Made by a program: the position numbers and the translations under genes. Positions 43,242 through 53,380 of a DNA stretch of 64,000 nt are shown here, piece after piece. The first letter of the stretch is position 1. The number at the start of each line of letters is the position of its first letter. The DNA is from Prauserella marina (GTDB lineage: Bacteria > Actinomycetota > Actinomycetes > Mycobacteriales > Pseudonocardiaceae), in the NCBI RefSeq assembly GCF_002240355.1, contig NZ_CP016353.1:620001-684000 (forward strand), written 5' to 3'. Below the pieces are notes generated by a model, which searched no databases, had not been told where the DNA came from, and saw only the letters and a list, made by a program, of their open reading frames with translations.

Positions 43242-44792
43242 TCACTTGCTACGCGACAGAGGGTTTTGGGGGAGTTCGGTGCGGTTGCGGCGAATGGTGT
43301 GGGTGACGAACAAGGCAACCAACAGAGCCGCCAGCGCGCCACCGGAACCGGTCAACGCCACGATCATCGGCATGGAACCCCCGACGTTGCCCGGCGGCAT
43401 GTCCGAAGGCAACGCAACGGTCGAAGCGTCGGCGACCCCTTCCTCCTCCGGAACCATCGCGGTCAACGCGGCCATCGGATCGATCACGCCGTACCCCACG
43501 AAGTTGTCCCTACCGCCAGGGGCGGCGGGGTGTTGCGCGGTACTGGTAATCCGGTTCATCACCTCGCGAGCCGAAAGATCCGGGTACTTCGCGCGCACGA
43601 GCACGGCAAGTCCCGTGACGTACGGAGCGGCGAAACTCGTCCCCTGAATCGGTTTCGTCTCGCCGCCCTCCACAGTCATGTTCGCCAGCCCCGTCGATCC
43701 CTCGGCTGGATCCACCGAAATGATCGCCGTGCCGGGAGCCGCGACACTGATCCAGGGCCCACGCATGCTGAAGTCCGCGACTCCGCCACTCTCGTCGATC
43801 GCCGCGACGGACAATACGTCGTCGGCGAACCACGGCGGCGTCACGACTGATCGTGGCACGAACGCGTCCGATTGGTCGTTCTGCTGACAGTCCTCTCCGA
43901 TGTTGCCCGCCGCTGTCACCACCACGACGTCCTGATCGACCGCGTTCTTGACAGCGGCCTGCAATGCCTGCTCGTCGGGCGTGATTCCGCCGTTGCCGGG
44001 GCGGCAGTTATTGATCGAGATGTTCATGACGTCAACGCCCATCCGGGTGGCCTGCACGACAGCCTGCGCCAGCGTGTCGAGAGTCCCGGCCGAACCTTCC
44101 TTACCCTGGGTGCGGCCACCGTCCATTTGGGAAGTACCGGTCGGCTCGCCCGCACCATCCTGCCCCGGCTCGCCATCGCCCTGAGGCTTTTCCCGAGGTG
44201 GCTCGCCTTGAGATGATCGTTGTGTCGTACCGGAATCGTCTGGCTCGTAGTTTTGACTCGATTGTCGAATGGAGATGATCTCGGCGTCTGGCGCGACCCC
44301 CCTGAAGCCGATGTCGTGCGGTGTACTGGCCGCGATGATTCCCGCGACCTCGGTGCCGTGCCCGTCGCAGTCCTCAAGCCCGGCGCCGCCCTGCCCTTCG
44401 GCGACGTAGTCCGCGCCTGGCTTCACTCGCCCACCGAAGTAGGGGTGTCCCGCAGCGATCCCGGTGTCGATCACGGCCACCCTGAGGGGGTTTCCCTCGC
44501 CGTCCTTGCCCGCTGAGCCGACAGTGCCTTCCATGAGCTGGTGCACGTCGTCCAGCCGCAAGTACCGCTGACCCCACGGGGTATTGGGCAGATCGACATT
44601 CCGGTCGAGATCCCGCTTCACACATTCCACACTCTGCCGGTAATGCTGGTCCGGCCGCCCCGACGGTTCCGGCAGCATGCCGGGCACCACCGGTGGCGGT
44701 TCCGCATCATGGGCGAGTGCTGGAACGTGCGTGGTGCCAATCGTCAAAACACCGACCACCACGGTCAGCGCCAAGGCCGAAGCCCGTTTCAC
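43242..44792 (-). CDS. mycP: Type VII secretion mycosin (membrane-anchored subtilase)
   Basis: 516 aa. Signal peptide (about 1-27), subtilase domain with catalytic Asp109 (VIDTGIA), His145 (DGHGTEVAG) and Ser386 (GTSFAAP), and oxyanion Asn in TAAGN. A C-terminal transmembrane helix lies at about 470-495. A low-complexity insert (about 180-235, rich in Gly, Pro, Gln and Glu) corresponds to the variable loop of mycosins and is long here. The protease caps the ESX channel. Same strand as eccD, 37 bp behind it. Confidence 0.93.
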   Translation of the reverse strand: MKRASALALTVVVGVLTIGTTHVPALAHDAEPPPVVPGMLPEPSGRPDQHYRQSVECVKRDLDRNVDLPNTPWGQRYLRLDDVHQLMEGTVGSAGKDGEGNPLRVAVIDTGIAAGHPYFGGRVKPGADYVAEGQGGAGLEDCDGHGTEVAGIIAASTPHDIGFRGVAPDAEIISIRQSSQNYEPDDSGTTQRSSQGEPPREKPQGDGEPGQDGAGEPTGTSQMDGGRTQGKEGSAGTLDTLAQAVVQATRMGVDVMNISINNCRPGNGGITPDEQALQAAVKNAVDQDVVVVTAAGNIGEDCQQNDQSDAFVPRSVVTPPWFADDVLSVAAIDESGGVADFSMRGPWISVAAPGTAIISVDPAEGSTGLANMTVEGGETKPIQGTSFAAPYVTGLAVLVRAKYPDLSAREVMNRITSTAQHPAAPGGRDNFVGYGVIDPMAALTAMVPEEEGVADASTVALPSDMPPGNVGGSMPMIVALTGSGGALAALLVALFVTHTIRRNRTELPQNPLSRSK

Positions 44793-44829
44793 CTGCCTGC
44801 CCCCCTTGATCGCATGGCGAGGTCGCCGA

Positions 44830-46224
44830 TCAGCCGATGTCGAGATGACGCAGTGTCGAGTAGAGGCCCATGACAGCGAGAGCCAGCGGGAGCACCGCAG
44901 CGATGCAGATTGCCTCGATGATGTCGACCGTGCGTCGCATGGGTGGCGAGAATCGCTGGCCCGGGAACACCACGCCGAGCACCAGAGCGCCGGCTGCCAG
45001 CAGGATGAGTGTGCCGAACACCCAGATCACCCGGCCCTGCGTGTCCTCGATCCACATCCAGCTCGCCAGAATGCCTGCGGCTGAAACAATTCCGGTGGTC
45101 AGTAGCGCGACCGCCTGGCTGCCATTGGCGTAGGTGCGGGCACGGAACAGTAATACCAGCGTCGCGACAACCCCGGTGATGATCCCGTAGACCTCGGGCG
45201 AGGACGACGTGACGATCGCCGAAATCGCCGTGACGAAACCACAGCCGATGAGCAGACCTGTCATGTAGTTGTGCGCGACACCGGTCTTGCGTTCGATGAC
45301 GGAATAGTCCGGGTATCCATCGTCTTCCTTGAGTTCGGCGGCGGTGCCCGGAACGCGTGGCAGCGGCAACTTCGCCAGCCAGATCGCCGCCCTCGGCAGT
45401 ATCGAGATCCCAGCGAGCGCCACAGCGGCCGTTCCCGCGGCGATGCCGGGCGCGGGGTGTGCGATCAGTGTGCCGACGAGAAACGCCAGTAATCCGAAGA
45501 CACCGGCTGTCGCGGCCGCGATGAAAATCGTGATCCCGGTACCCATCACGACGATGCACACAGTGGCGACAACGACGACAAGCGTGCTCGCCAGCAGCAG
45601 ATTCGCCCGCAGCGATACACCCGGCACGATGTGGAACCCACTGACGAAGGTCAGTGGAAGTCCTCCCGTCGCGGCGATCAGGACACCTGTCTGCTCGGCT
45701 CCATACCCTTTGGCGATGGTCGCCCCGACGGCGATGCACGCGATCGCCGCCACACCGGCGGCAATCGCAGATGGGACTGCGTTGCCGCCGAACAGCGGGC
45801 CGCCGAAGAACAATGCGAGTGCGGAAGCAAACAATGCAAGCCCGCCCGCGATGTTCCCTATCCGTTGAGCCGTTTCTTTCGTCCAGGGACGAAAGCTGTC
45901 TGACTCGGCCTCGGCGATCGCGTCGACGACGTCATCGAACAGCGGTGGCGGCGGATTTTCGTTGCGTTTGCGAAGCTGGAGCAATTCACCGTCGACAATG
46001 CCCAGTGATGCGAGTGTCCTGCTCGGATCGAGCGGTGAATCACCGAGTTTGGCGAGCGCCCAGCCGCCGTGCCGGGCTCCGCCATCAGCCGTGACCTCTT
46101 TGGCCATTTCCAGCAGCATGGGCAGAAGGTCGGCCACGGCAACTTCAGCGGGAAGCGCGACGTCGATCCGGGTTCTTGGCGCGACTACCGTGACCCTGCT
46201 GAAAACCGTCGTGCCCGTTGCCAC
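44830..46224 (-). CDS. eccD: Type VII secretion protein EccD
   Basis: 464 aa from GTG 46224. N-terminal ubiquitin-like domain (about 1-90, FSRVTVVAPRTRIDVALPAE to LLQLRKR), then about eleven transmembrane helices with few charges. EccD dimers form the main membrane vestibule of the ESX complex. Co-oriented with mycP, divergent from eccC, the same pattern as mycobacterial eccD4-mycP4. Confidence 0.92.
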   Translation of the reverse strand: MATGTTVFSRVTVVAPRTRIDVALPAEVAVADLLPMLLEMAKEVTADGGARHGGWALAKLGDSPLDPSRTLASLGIVDGELLQLRKRNENPPPPLFDDVVDAIAEAESDSFRPWTKETAQRIGNIAGGLALFASALALFFGGPLFGGNAVPSAIAAGVAAIACIAVGATIAKGYGAEQTGVLIAATGGLPLTFVSGFHIVPGVSLRANLLLASTLVVVVATVCIVVMGTGITIFIAAATAGVFGLLAFLVGTLIAHPAPGIAAGTAAVALAGISILPRAAIWLAKLPLPRVPGTAAELKEDDGYPDYSVIERKTGVAHNYMTGLLIGCGFVTAISAIVTSSSPEVYGIITGVVATLVLLFRARTYANGSQAVALLTTGIVSAAGILASWMWIEDTQGRVIWVFGTLILLAAGALVLGVVFPGQRFSPPMRRTVDIIEAICIAAVLPLALAVMGLYSTLRHLDIG

Positions 46225-46574
46225 TGTTGCCCCCTGCGCGGTGAGACTGTTGCCGGCTACTTATACCGAACCGGCTTCCCGTGAAAAAGCTCGCCCCAGG
46301 GCGAGTGACTTCCGTTCGACGACCCCTACGGTATTGGTCTTGGCCGACCATCGATGTGCCACTATGCCGGATTTCGTGAACAACTTTATTCGTTGGCGCG
46401 AAAGGTCCACTCGCTGCTGTCAGATAGCGCCGTTCGAGTGGTAAGTGTCGGCCACTAGAGCGAGTTCGTGTTGCTGGTTCGAGAATTCTGGGGACTCGCG
46501 CCGCGTGAACCGATACGGTTTCGAGCGACAGTGGCGCTCCGCTTTGGGGGTCCAGGTAACTAGAGGGGATTTCC
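46225..46574. promoter_or_regulatory. Divergent control region between eccD and eccC
   Basis: 350 bp without a gene, less GC-rich than the genes around it. Both secretion transcripts must start here. No clear -35/-10 pair or operator repeat could be singled out. GAGGGGA just before 46575 is the eccC ribosome site. Confidence 0.4.
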
Positions 46575-49500
46575 GTGAGCACGTTGCAGTTCAAACGCTC
46601 GCCACGGCTAGCGGCTCCCCGGCCACCAGGAGGCGAGGTTCACCTCGAACCTCCGCCGGAAGTGCCACGGACGATTCCCGGAAACGTCATCATGAAGCTG
46701 ATGCCGGTCGTGATGGTCGTCGCGATGCTCGGCATGATCACGTTCATGTTCACCTCGGGCGGTGCGATGGCACGCAGCCCGTTCTTCTTGATGATGCCGC
46801 TCATGATGATGATGTCCATGGTCGGCATGTTCGCCGGCGGCGGACGTGGTGGTCAGCAGAAGAAGGCGGAGATGAACGAGGATCGCAAGGACTACCTGCG
46901 GTATCTCGGGCAGATGCGCGACAGGGCAAGAGAAGCGATGATCGACCAGCGAGCGGCGCTGGAATGGGTGCATCCCGATCCGCAGAGTTTGTGGTCGCTC
47001 GCCACGAGCAGGCGCATGTGGGAACGGCGACAGGCCGACCAGGATTTTCTGCACCTCAGGGTGGGCCGCAGCTCGCACCGGCTGGCGACAAGGCTCGTTC
47101 CGCCGCAGACCGGGCCCGTTGACGAACTGGAGCCGATCGCCACTCTCGCGCTGCGCAGGTTCGTCCGCGCGCATTCGATCGTTCCCGATCTCCCCACGCA
47201 GATCGCCCTCCGCGGGTTCGCCGCGGTCGAGATGCAGGGCGACAAGGACCTGACGCGTGGGCTTACCAGGGCGCTGATTTCGCAGCTTGTCACCTTCCAC
47301 AGTCCGGACGACGTCATTATCGGGATCGCCACGGCGGGCAGGGCGAAAACGGAGTGGGAGTGGGCCAAATGGTTGCCACACGTGCAACATCCGGCACTGG
47401 CGGACGGCATCGGACAGTTGCGCATGATGACGGGCTCGCTAGCCCAGCTTGAACAGTGGCTTGACGACGACTTGCGCGACCGCCAGCGGTTCTCGCGCAA
47501 CGCGACACCTCCGCCGGATCAGCCCCACGTCGTGATCATCATCGACGACGCCGAAGTCACGGGCGAAGAGCAGATCCTTCTTGAGGAAGGATTGGTCGGC
47601 GTTACCCTCATCGATCTCTCCGATTCCATCGGAAATCTCGCGACGCGACGTGGGCTCCGGCTGGTCGTGGAGGAGCAGCGGCTCGGGGCCCGTAGCGCCA
47701 GCGGAATCGAATGGTTCGGCCGCCCCGATTCACTCAGCCTCGCCGAGACAGAAGCACTGGCACGCAAGGTTTCCCCATACCGGATGGGTTCCGCCGAGGC
47801 GGACGAGGGCGAGGAACAGCCCTTGCTGACGAATCCTTCGCTGATGGAACTGCTCGGAATTCCCGGTGACCCCATGACTTTCGACGTACAGGAAGCATGG
47901 CGGCCGCGACCGGTAAGGGACCGGTACCGCGTCCCGTTCGGCGTGGGCGAGCACGGTCAGCCGGTCGAGCTCGACATCAAGGAAGCCGCGATGGAGGGCA
48001 TGGGGCCGCATGGTTTGTGCATCGGTGCCACGGGCTCAGGTAAATCCGAGTTTCTGCGCACTCTCGTGCTCGGGATGCTCGCCACGCACTCGTCCACGAC
48101 GTTGAACTTCGTGCTCGTCGACTTCAAGGGCGGCGCGACTTTCATGGGACTGGACACCGCGCCACACGTATCCGCGGTCATCACCAACCTCGCCCACGAG
48201 GTCACGCTGGTCGACCGGATGAAGGACGCGCTGGCCGGTGAGATGAACCGGCGGCAGGAGGCCCTCAAAAACGGCGGCAACTTCAAGAACGTGTGGGAGT
48301 ACGAGAAGGCGCGGGAGAATGGGGCGGACCTCGACCCACTGCCCGCATTGTTCATCGTCGTGGACGAGTTCTCCGAGCTGTTGTCGGCGAAGCCGGACTT
48401 CATCGATCTGTTCGTCGCCATCGGCAGGCTGGGCAGGTCGCTGCAGATGCACATGCTGCTGGCCTCGCAGCGCCTTGAAGAAGGCAAGCTACGTGGTCTT
48501 GATTCGCATCTTTCCTATCGCATCGGCCTCAAGACCTTCTCCGCAGCGGAGTCGAGGGCCGCCATCGGTGTTCCCGACGCGTTCGAGCTTCCTTCCGTGC
48601 CTGGAGGGGGATACCTCAAGTACGACACATCCACGCTGGTCAGGTTCAAGGCGTCATATGTATCCGGCCCCTACCGGCCGGCCGGGATCAAGGCCGCGGC
48701 ACCGGGCGCGAAGGTGGTTCGCGCGGACAAGCGTCCCCAACTGTTCGTTCCCGATGTCGTCGAGCCGCCGAGGGAACGCGAACCGGTGGCCGAAATCGTC
48801 GAGCAGCCCAAGCAAGAATTCGAGGAGGCCGTCGAACCCAGTGAACTGGATGTCCTGGTCTCCCGGCTGATGGGCCAGGGCCCTCCCGCGCACGAGGTGT
48901 GGCTGGCTCCACTGAACGCACCGAACTCCCTCGATACGTTACTGCCGAATCTCAATCCCACCGTAGACCGGGGTCTTTCGCCAATCGGATTCTTCGGCAA
49001 CGGCCGCCTTCAGGTCCCGCTCGGCATCGTCGACCGGCCTTACGAGCAGCGACGCGACCCACTGTGGGCCGATTTCTCCGGTGGTGCCGGACACGGTGTG
49101 ATCGTCGGCGGGCCGCAGTCGGGCAAGTCGACGTTGCTGCGCACACTGATCATGTCGACGGCACTCACTCACACGCCGGAGGAAGCGCAGTTCTACTGCA
49201 TAGACCTCGGTGGTGGCACACTCGCGGCGCTCGACGAGTTGCCGCATGTAGGCGGGGTTGCCGTCGCGCGAAGAGAACCGGACAAGGCTCGCCGGATCGT
49301 CGCCGAACTGACGACGCTGGTCAATGAGCGGGAAGCCAGGTTCGGTGCGATGCGGGTCGACTCGATGAACGACTTCCGCAATCGCAAACACCGAGGTGAC
49401 ATCACTGCCGAGCACGATCCTTTCGGCGACGCGTTCCTGATCGTCGACGGCTGGAGGGCACTGCGAGACGACTTCGACGAGCTGGAACCGCAGATCACCA

Positions 49501-50585
49501 AGCTGGCGGTCCAGGGATTGACCTATGGCGTGCACGTGGTCATCTCGTCCAACCGCTGGGCGGATCTTCGCCCCGCCATCAGGGACATGATCGGAACCCG
49601 GTTCGAACTGCGACTCGGCGACCCCAGCGCATCCGACATCGACCGCAGGGTCGCCGTCAACGTTCCAGCCGGCCGCCCCGGGCGTGGGTTGACCAGGGAC
49701 AAGCTGCACTTCCTCGGCGGTCTTCCACGCATCGATGGTTCCAGTGACCATCAGGACTTGGGCGGCGGTGTCGCCGATGCCGTCGTCAAGATCAAGTCGG
49801 CATGGCAGGGACGGCCCGCACCCCAGGTTCGGCTACTGCCCGAGCTGATCGTCTACGACGAACTACTCGCGCAAGACCCGAAACGCGACACCAGAATGGT
49901 GCCGATCGGGGTCAACGAAGACGAACTCGCTCCCCTCTACCTCGACTTCGACGCCGACCCGCACTTCCTTGCCTACGCCGACGGCGAATCGGGCAAAACC
50001 AACCTGCTGCGGCAGATCGTGCGCGGTATCACGGCTCGCTACACGAAGAAGGAAGCCGTCATCATCCTCGTCGATTACCGGCGGACGATGCTCGGCTTCA
50101 TCGAGGGTGACCAGTTGCTCGGCTACGCGGTGTCGGCGAATCAGCTCGACGGCATGGTGAAGGACGTCGCCGGATCCATGGCCAAACGCTTGCCCGGCCC
50201 CGATGTCACGCCGCAACAGCTCAAGGACCGTTCGTGGTGGAACGGGCCAGAGCTCTTCTTCGTGGTCGACGACTACGACCTCGTCGCGAGCTCGTCCAAC
50301 AACCCACTGCGTCCGCTGTCGGAATACCTGGCTCAGGCAAAGGATGTCGGCCTGCACCTGGTTGTGGCTCGGCGGACCGGCGGTGCGGCCAGGAGCGGCA
50401 TGGATCCGATCATCGGGAAGCTCAAGGAACTCGCGATGCCGGGGTTGATCATGAACGGCTCAAAAGACGAGGGAAACCTGCTCGGTAACGTGAAAGCCAG
50501 TCCGATGCCACCCGGACGGGGCACGCTTGTCAGCCGGAAGGCTGGTAAGCAGCTGATACAGGTCTCGTGGATCCAGCCGGAGTAG
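46575..50585 (+). CDS. eccC: Type VII secretion FtsK/SpoIIIE motor EccC (fused CaCb)
   Basis: 1336 aa. Two transmembrane helices (about 37-60 and 68-88, Met-rich) precede three FtsK-type ATPase domains. Walker A1 GATGSGKSE is near 484 with Walker B VVDEFSEL near 594. A2 GGPQSGKST is near 844 with a changed B site (IVDGWRA). A3 ADGESGKTN is near 1134 with VVDDYDL. Only domain 1 keeps the full catalytic set, the pattern established for EccC, where domains 2 and 3 regulate and bind the substrate signal. It powers export of Esx pairs. It is one chain here, not split as in ESX-1. Confidence 0.95.
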   Translation: MSTLQFKRSPRLAAPRPPGGEVHLEPPPEVPRTIPGNVIMKLMPVVMVVAMLGMITFMFTSGGAMARSPFFLMMPLMMMMSMVGMFAGGGRGGQQKKAEMNEDRKDYLRYLGQMRDRAREAMIDQRAALEWVHPDPQSLWSLATSRRMWERRQADQDFLHLRVGRSSHRLATRLVPPQTGPVDELEPIATLALRRFVRAHSIVPDLPTQIALRGFAAVEMQGDKDLTRGLTRALISQLVTFHSPDDVIIGIATAGRAKTEWEWAKWLPHVQHPALADGIGQLRMMTGSLAQLEQWLDDDLRDRQRFSRNATPPPDQPHVVIIIDDAEVTGEEQILLEEGLVGVTLIDLSDSIGNLATRRGLRLVVEEQRLGARSASGIEWFGRPDSLSLAETEALARKVSPYRMGSAEADEGEEQPLLTNPSLMELLGIPGDPMTFDVQEAWRPRPVRDRYRVPFGVGEHGQPVELDIKEAAMEGMGPHGLCIGATGSGKSEFLRTLVLGMLATHSSTTLNFVLVDFKGGATFMGLDTAPHVSAVITNLAHEVTLVDRMKDALAGEMNRRQEALKNGGNFKNVWEYEKARENGADLDPLPALFIVVDEFSELLSAKPDFIDLFVAIGRLGRSLQMHMLLASQRLEEGKLRGLDSHLSYRIGLKTFSAAESRAAIGVPDAFELPSVPGGGYLKYDTSTLVRFKASYVSGPYRPAGIKAAAPGAKVVRADKRPQLFVPDVVEPPREREPVAEIVEQPKQEFEEAVEPSELDVLVSRLMGQGPPAHEVWLAPLNAPNSLDTLLPNLNPTVDRGLSPIGFFGNGRLQVPLGIVDRPYEQRRDPLWADFSGGAGHGVIVGGPQSGKSTLLRTLIMSTALTHTPEEAQFYCIDLGGGTLAALDELPHVGGVAVARREPDKARRIVAELTTLVNEREARFGAMRVDSMNDFRNRKHRGDITAEHDPFGDAFLIVDGWRALRDDFDELEPQITKLAVQGLTYGVHVVISSNRWADLRPAIRDMIGTRFELRLGDPSASDIDRRVAVNVPAGRPGRGLTRDKLHFLGGLPRIDGSSDHQDLGGGVADAVVKIKSAWQGRPAPQVRLLPELIVYDELLAQDPKRDTRMVPIGVNEDELAPLYLDFDADPHFLAYADGESGKTNLLRQIVRGITARYTKKEAVIILVDYRRTMLGFIEGDQLLGYAVSANQLDGMVKDVAGSMAKRLPGPDVTPQQLKDRSWWNGPELFFVVDDYDLVASSSNNPLRPLSEYLAQAKDVGLHLVVARRTGGAARSGMDPIIGKLKELAMPGLIMNGSKDEGNLLGNVKASPMPPGRGTLVSRKAGKQLIQVSWIQPE

Positions 50586-50670
50586 GCATTGGAGCGAGGC
50601 ACGTCGGAGGTCCGCGTAAGGGATCTGCAAGAGTGACCCCCGACGGATTTTCGATGGGTGGGAGCTGCTG

Positions 50671-52632
50671 GTGACCTTGCGGGTGGCGGTGGACTTCGGG
50701 ACATCGAGCACCTGTGTCGTTGCTTCGATGAACGGGCGCGAGCCGCAGGTCGTGGTGATCGATGGCCAGCCGCTGATGTCGTCTGCCGTGTACGCCGCGC
50801 CAGATGGGACATTGTTCGTCGGGCAGGAGGCGGAGCGGCAGGCTGCCGTGGATCCTTCTCGCTACGAACCCAATCCGAAGCGGCGCATCGACGAGGGTGA
50901 GCTGCTGCTCGGTGACACGGTGTTGCGGGTCATCGACGTTATGCATGCGGTGCTGGAGCGTGCGGTCACCGAGGCGCGCAGGCTCGCGGCGGGCGCGGAG
51001 GTGCGCCTGCTCGTGCTGACCCATCCCGCGGACTGGGGCGCTGTCCGCACCAGGCTCCTCAGGCAGGCGGCAGGCCAGCTTGCCTACGAGGTGGCGCTGG
51101 TTCCGGAACCGGTCGCCGCCGCCGTGTTCCATGCCGCGACCTTCGCACCCGCTGAAGTGAACCAGGAGCGGACCGTCGAGTTCAGCGGGCGGCCGGGCGA
51201 TACCCTCGCCGTGCTCGACCTCGGCGGGGGGACCATCGACGTGAGCGTCGTACGACGTTCCGCGGGCGAAATGCGCACCGGGTTCGAGGTGCTTGCCACC
51301 AGAGGAGACCCGAGTTTCGGCGGGGCCGATATCGATCAGGCACTCCTGGAACACGTGGGTTCCCTGGTGTCGGACGCCGATACCACGGCGTGGGAGCAGC
51401 TCGTCCAAGGCAGGGAACTCGCCGACCGGCGACGCAGGCGGGTGCTGCGCCAGGACATCCGCGGGGCGAAGGAGACTCTGTCGAGACACGTCTACACCGA
51501 CGTGCCCATGCCGCCGCCATTCGCCGACGCCCACTTGACGAGGGAAGACCTTGAACGCCTCGTCGCGATCCCGCTCGGGCGAGCCGTTCAACTGGCGAGC
51601 GCCACGATCGACTCGGCGGGGCTACGGCCGCAACAGCTCACCGCGATCTTCCTCGTCGGAGGGTCGAGCCGGATCCCGATGGTTTCGAGATTGGTCCACG
51701 AGCGAGTCGGCGTCGTCCCGACCACCCTTGACCAGCCGGAAACCGTGGTCGCGCGAGGCGCCTTGCGGGCAGTGCAGGTCATTCCCGACCGCACGGGCGC
51801 GCTGCCCGGCGCGACGCCGAGAGTGACGGGCCTACAGGGAGACCAGCGCACGAAGGTCGTGACCAGACCGGCGGCAACACCTCCGCTACCCAGGCAACCG
51901 GTGTCCGGGGGTTCACCACCCAGGCCGGCGACGAGGCCCGGTGCGCTCCCCGCGCGCCCTGTTCAGCAAGGACAAAGTCAGCAGGGGCAACAGGTCCGGC
52001 AGGGGCAGCCTTCTCCGCCGCGGGGCCAGCGTGCGCCGGGGCCGCCGGGCGCTCCCGGCGGTGCGACGCCCACATCGCGGGGATGGTCGCGGCAACACAA
52101 GCTCATCGCCCTGGTCGTTCTTGGCGTGGTTCTGCTGGCCGCGATCGTGACTACGCTGCTGCTCGTACTTCAGGACGACGAACCCGCACCGCCCGCGGGG
52201 AGAACATTCGCGCAGTACTCCTACAAGTTCGTCGCACCTCCCGGCTGGGCGCAGACCGGCGACAACGTCGCCGACCGGCAGGTGGTCGTCAAGCCTGACG
52301 ACGCGCAGTCTCCGGCTGACGACGACCTCGTCGTCGTACAGGAATTCGTGCTGGCCTACGACGCGGGGGTCGATCGTGAGCGATTGGTCGATGCGTTGCG
52401 GGACGAGGTCGCCAAGACCCCTGAGCGGTTCAGTGGCTTCGAGGACCAGTACGCGTACGCGGGCAAGCAAACGATTCACTACGTGGAAGCCAAACCCGCG
52501 GCGAACGTCGACTGGTACGTGTTCGCGGAGGGGACCGCTCAGGTGAGTATCGGTTGTCAGGAAGCGTCGAAACCGGAGCGGGTACAAGCCGCATGCAACC
52601 AGATTGTCGGAACGCTGGAGTTCACGAATTGA
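50671..52632 (+). CDS. Hsp70/actin-like ATPase fused to type VII secretion-associated domain (Rv3446c-like)
   Basis: 653 aa from GTG 50671. Residues 1-360 are an ASKHA-fold nucleotide-binding domain: phosphate-1 VAVDFGTSSTCV, phosphate-2 AVLDLGGGTIDVSVV and adenosine FLVGGSSRIPMV. There is no Hsp70 peptide-binding domain; a Pro/Gln linker (about 385-470) leads to a transmembrane helix (about 477-500) and an extracytoplasmic domain of about 145 aa (YSYKFVAPPGWAQTG to CNQIVGTLEFTN) of the Rv3446c C-terminal family. Position between eccC and the esx pair matches ESX-4. It may couple cytoplasmic nucleotide state to the channel; unproven. Confidence 0.85.
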   Translation: MTLRVAVDFGTSSTCVVASMNGREPQVVVIDGQPLMSSAVYAAPDGTLFVGQEAERQAAVDPSRYEPNPKRRIDEGELLLGDTVLRVIDVMHAVLERAVTEARRLAAGAEVRLLVLTHPADWGAVRTRLLRQAAGQLAYEVALVPEPVAAAVFHAATFAPAEVNQERTVEFSGRPGDTLAVLDLGGGTIDVSVVRRSAGEMRTGFEVLATRGDPSFGGADIDQALLEHVGSLVSDADTTAWEQLVQGRELADRRRRRVLRQDIRGAKETLSRHVYTDVPMPPPFADAHLTREDLERLVAIPLGRAVQLASATIDSAGLRPQQLTAIFLVGGSSRIPMVSRLVHERVGVVPTTLDQPETVVARGALRAVQVIPDRTGALPGATPRVTGLQGDQRTKVVTRPAATPPLPRQPVSGGSPPRPATRPGALPARPVQQGQSQQGQQVRQGQPSPPRGQRAPGPPGAPGGATPTSRGWSRQHKLIALVVLGVVLLAAIVTTLLLVLQDDEPAPPAGRTFAQYSYKFVAPPGWAQTGDNVADRQVVVKPDDAQSPADDDLVVVQEFVLAYDAGVDRERLVDALRDEVAKTPERFSGFEDQYAYAGKQTIHYVEAKPAANVDWYVFAEGTAQVSIGCQEASKPERVQAACNQIVGTLEFTN

Positions 52633-53007
52633 ATCGAGGACTCGCGTATCGCCCGATCGAGTAGTCTTTGGCTTGTTTGCGATTTCTTTCGCACATGCCG
52701 ATGCTCTTTCGCCGAGCAAGCATCCCGTTTGTCAGTGCACCCAAGCGCACCCGTACGCCCCTGCCCGCCGTGGCCCCGACAGCAGTTAGCCCGCTAAACG
52801 CGGTTTGGGGTGGGGGCCCGGCTCGGGGTGGGCGGGAATGAGAGGGTGGGTGTTGGCGGGTGGCGGGGCTTTTGGAAATATTCACGGTCGCAACGAATTC
52901 CCCCTTTGTCGCGACACCGGGAACCGTGCGTGGCAATGTTCCCGTCGTACAGCCGTCGCGAACAACCCGCACCGATCGCGAACCAGAACAGAAGGGGGTA
53001 GCTGCCG
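52633..53007 (+). other. Gap upstream of the esx pair
   Basis: 375 bp without a gene. It holds one palindromic repeat (52776-52810). No convincing promoter was found. AAGGGGGTAGC before 53008 contains the ribosome site. Confidence 0.4.
52776..52810. repeat. Palindromic repeat unit 14
   Basis: CCCCGACAGCAGTTAGC-CC-GCTAAACGCGGTTTGGGG. Full-length unit with both outer arms. Confidence 0.8.
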
Positions 53008-53325
53008 ATGGCAGGCGGTTTTACCGGGACACCGGAACAGTTTCAGCAGGCATACCTGGATGTCGACGAAATCAAAGGGCTCATGGTGTCGAACATGAGT
53101 ACTCTCCGCGATCGCATCGAGGCCACACAGGCGGGCTGGCAGGGCGATGCCGCGAAGGCATTCAAGAATGTCATGGATTCGTTCGACGAGCGGAACCAGA
53201 AACTGAACGACACTCTGGGGAACATCGCTGAACTGCTCCAGCAATCCGGTGTTGCCTACGCGCAGGCGGAACACGAGCAGAACGCCGCGGTCAGCAACAT
53301 CAGCAGCACTCTCGAAGGCCTGTGA
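53008..53325 (+). CDS. WXG100 protein (EsxU/EsxT-like, first of pair)
   Basis: 105 aa helical hairpin. Turn motif AGWQGDAA (about 48-55). C-terminal YAQAE fits the YxxxD/E export signal. No signal peptide. Probable ESX-4 substrate that dimerises with the next gene product. N-terminus starts MAGGFTGTPEQF. It lies after the Rv3446c-like gene, as esxU does in mycobacteria. Confidence 0.9.
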   Translation: MAGGFTGTPEQFQQAYLDVDEIKGLMVSNMSTLRDRIEATQAGWQGDAAKAFKNVMDSFDERNQKLNDTLGNIAELLQQSGVAYAQAEHEQNAAVSNISSTLEGL

Positions 53326-53380
53326 GTTCCGCGTCTTCCCATGGCAGAAGCCGCCAAGATTCTTGATCCGAGGAGGGACC

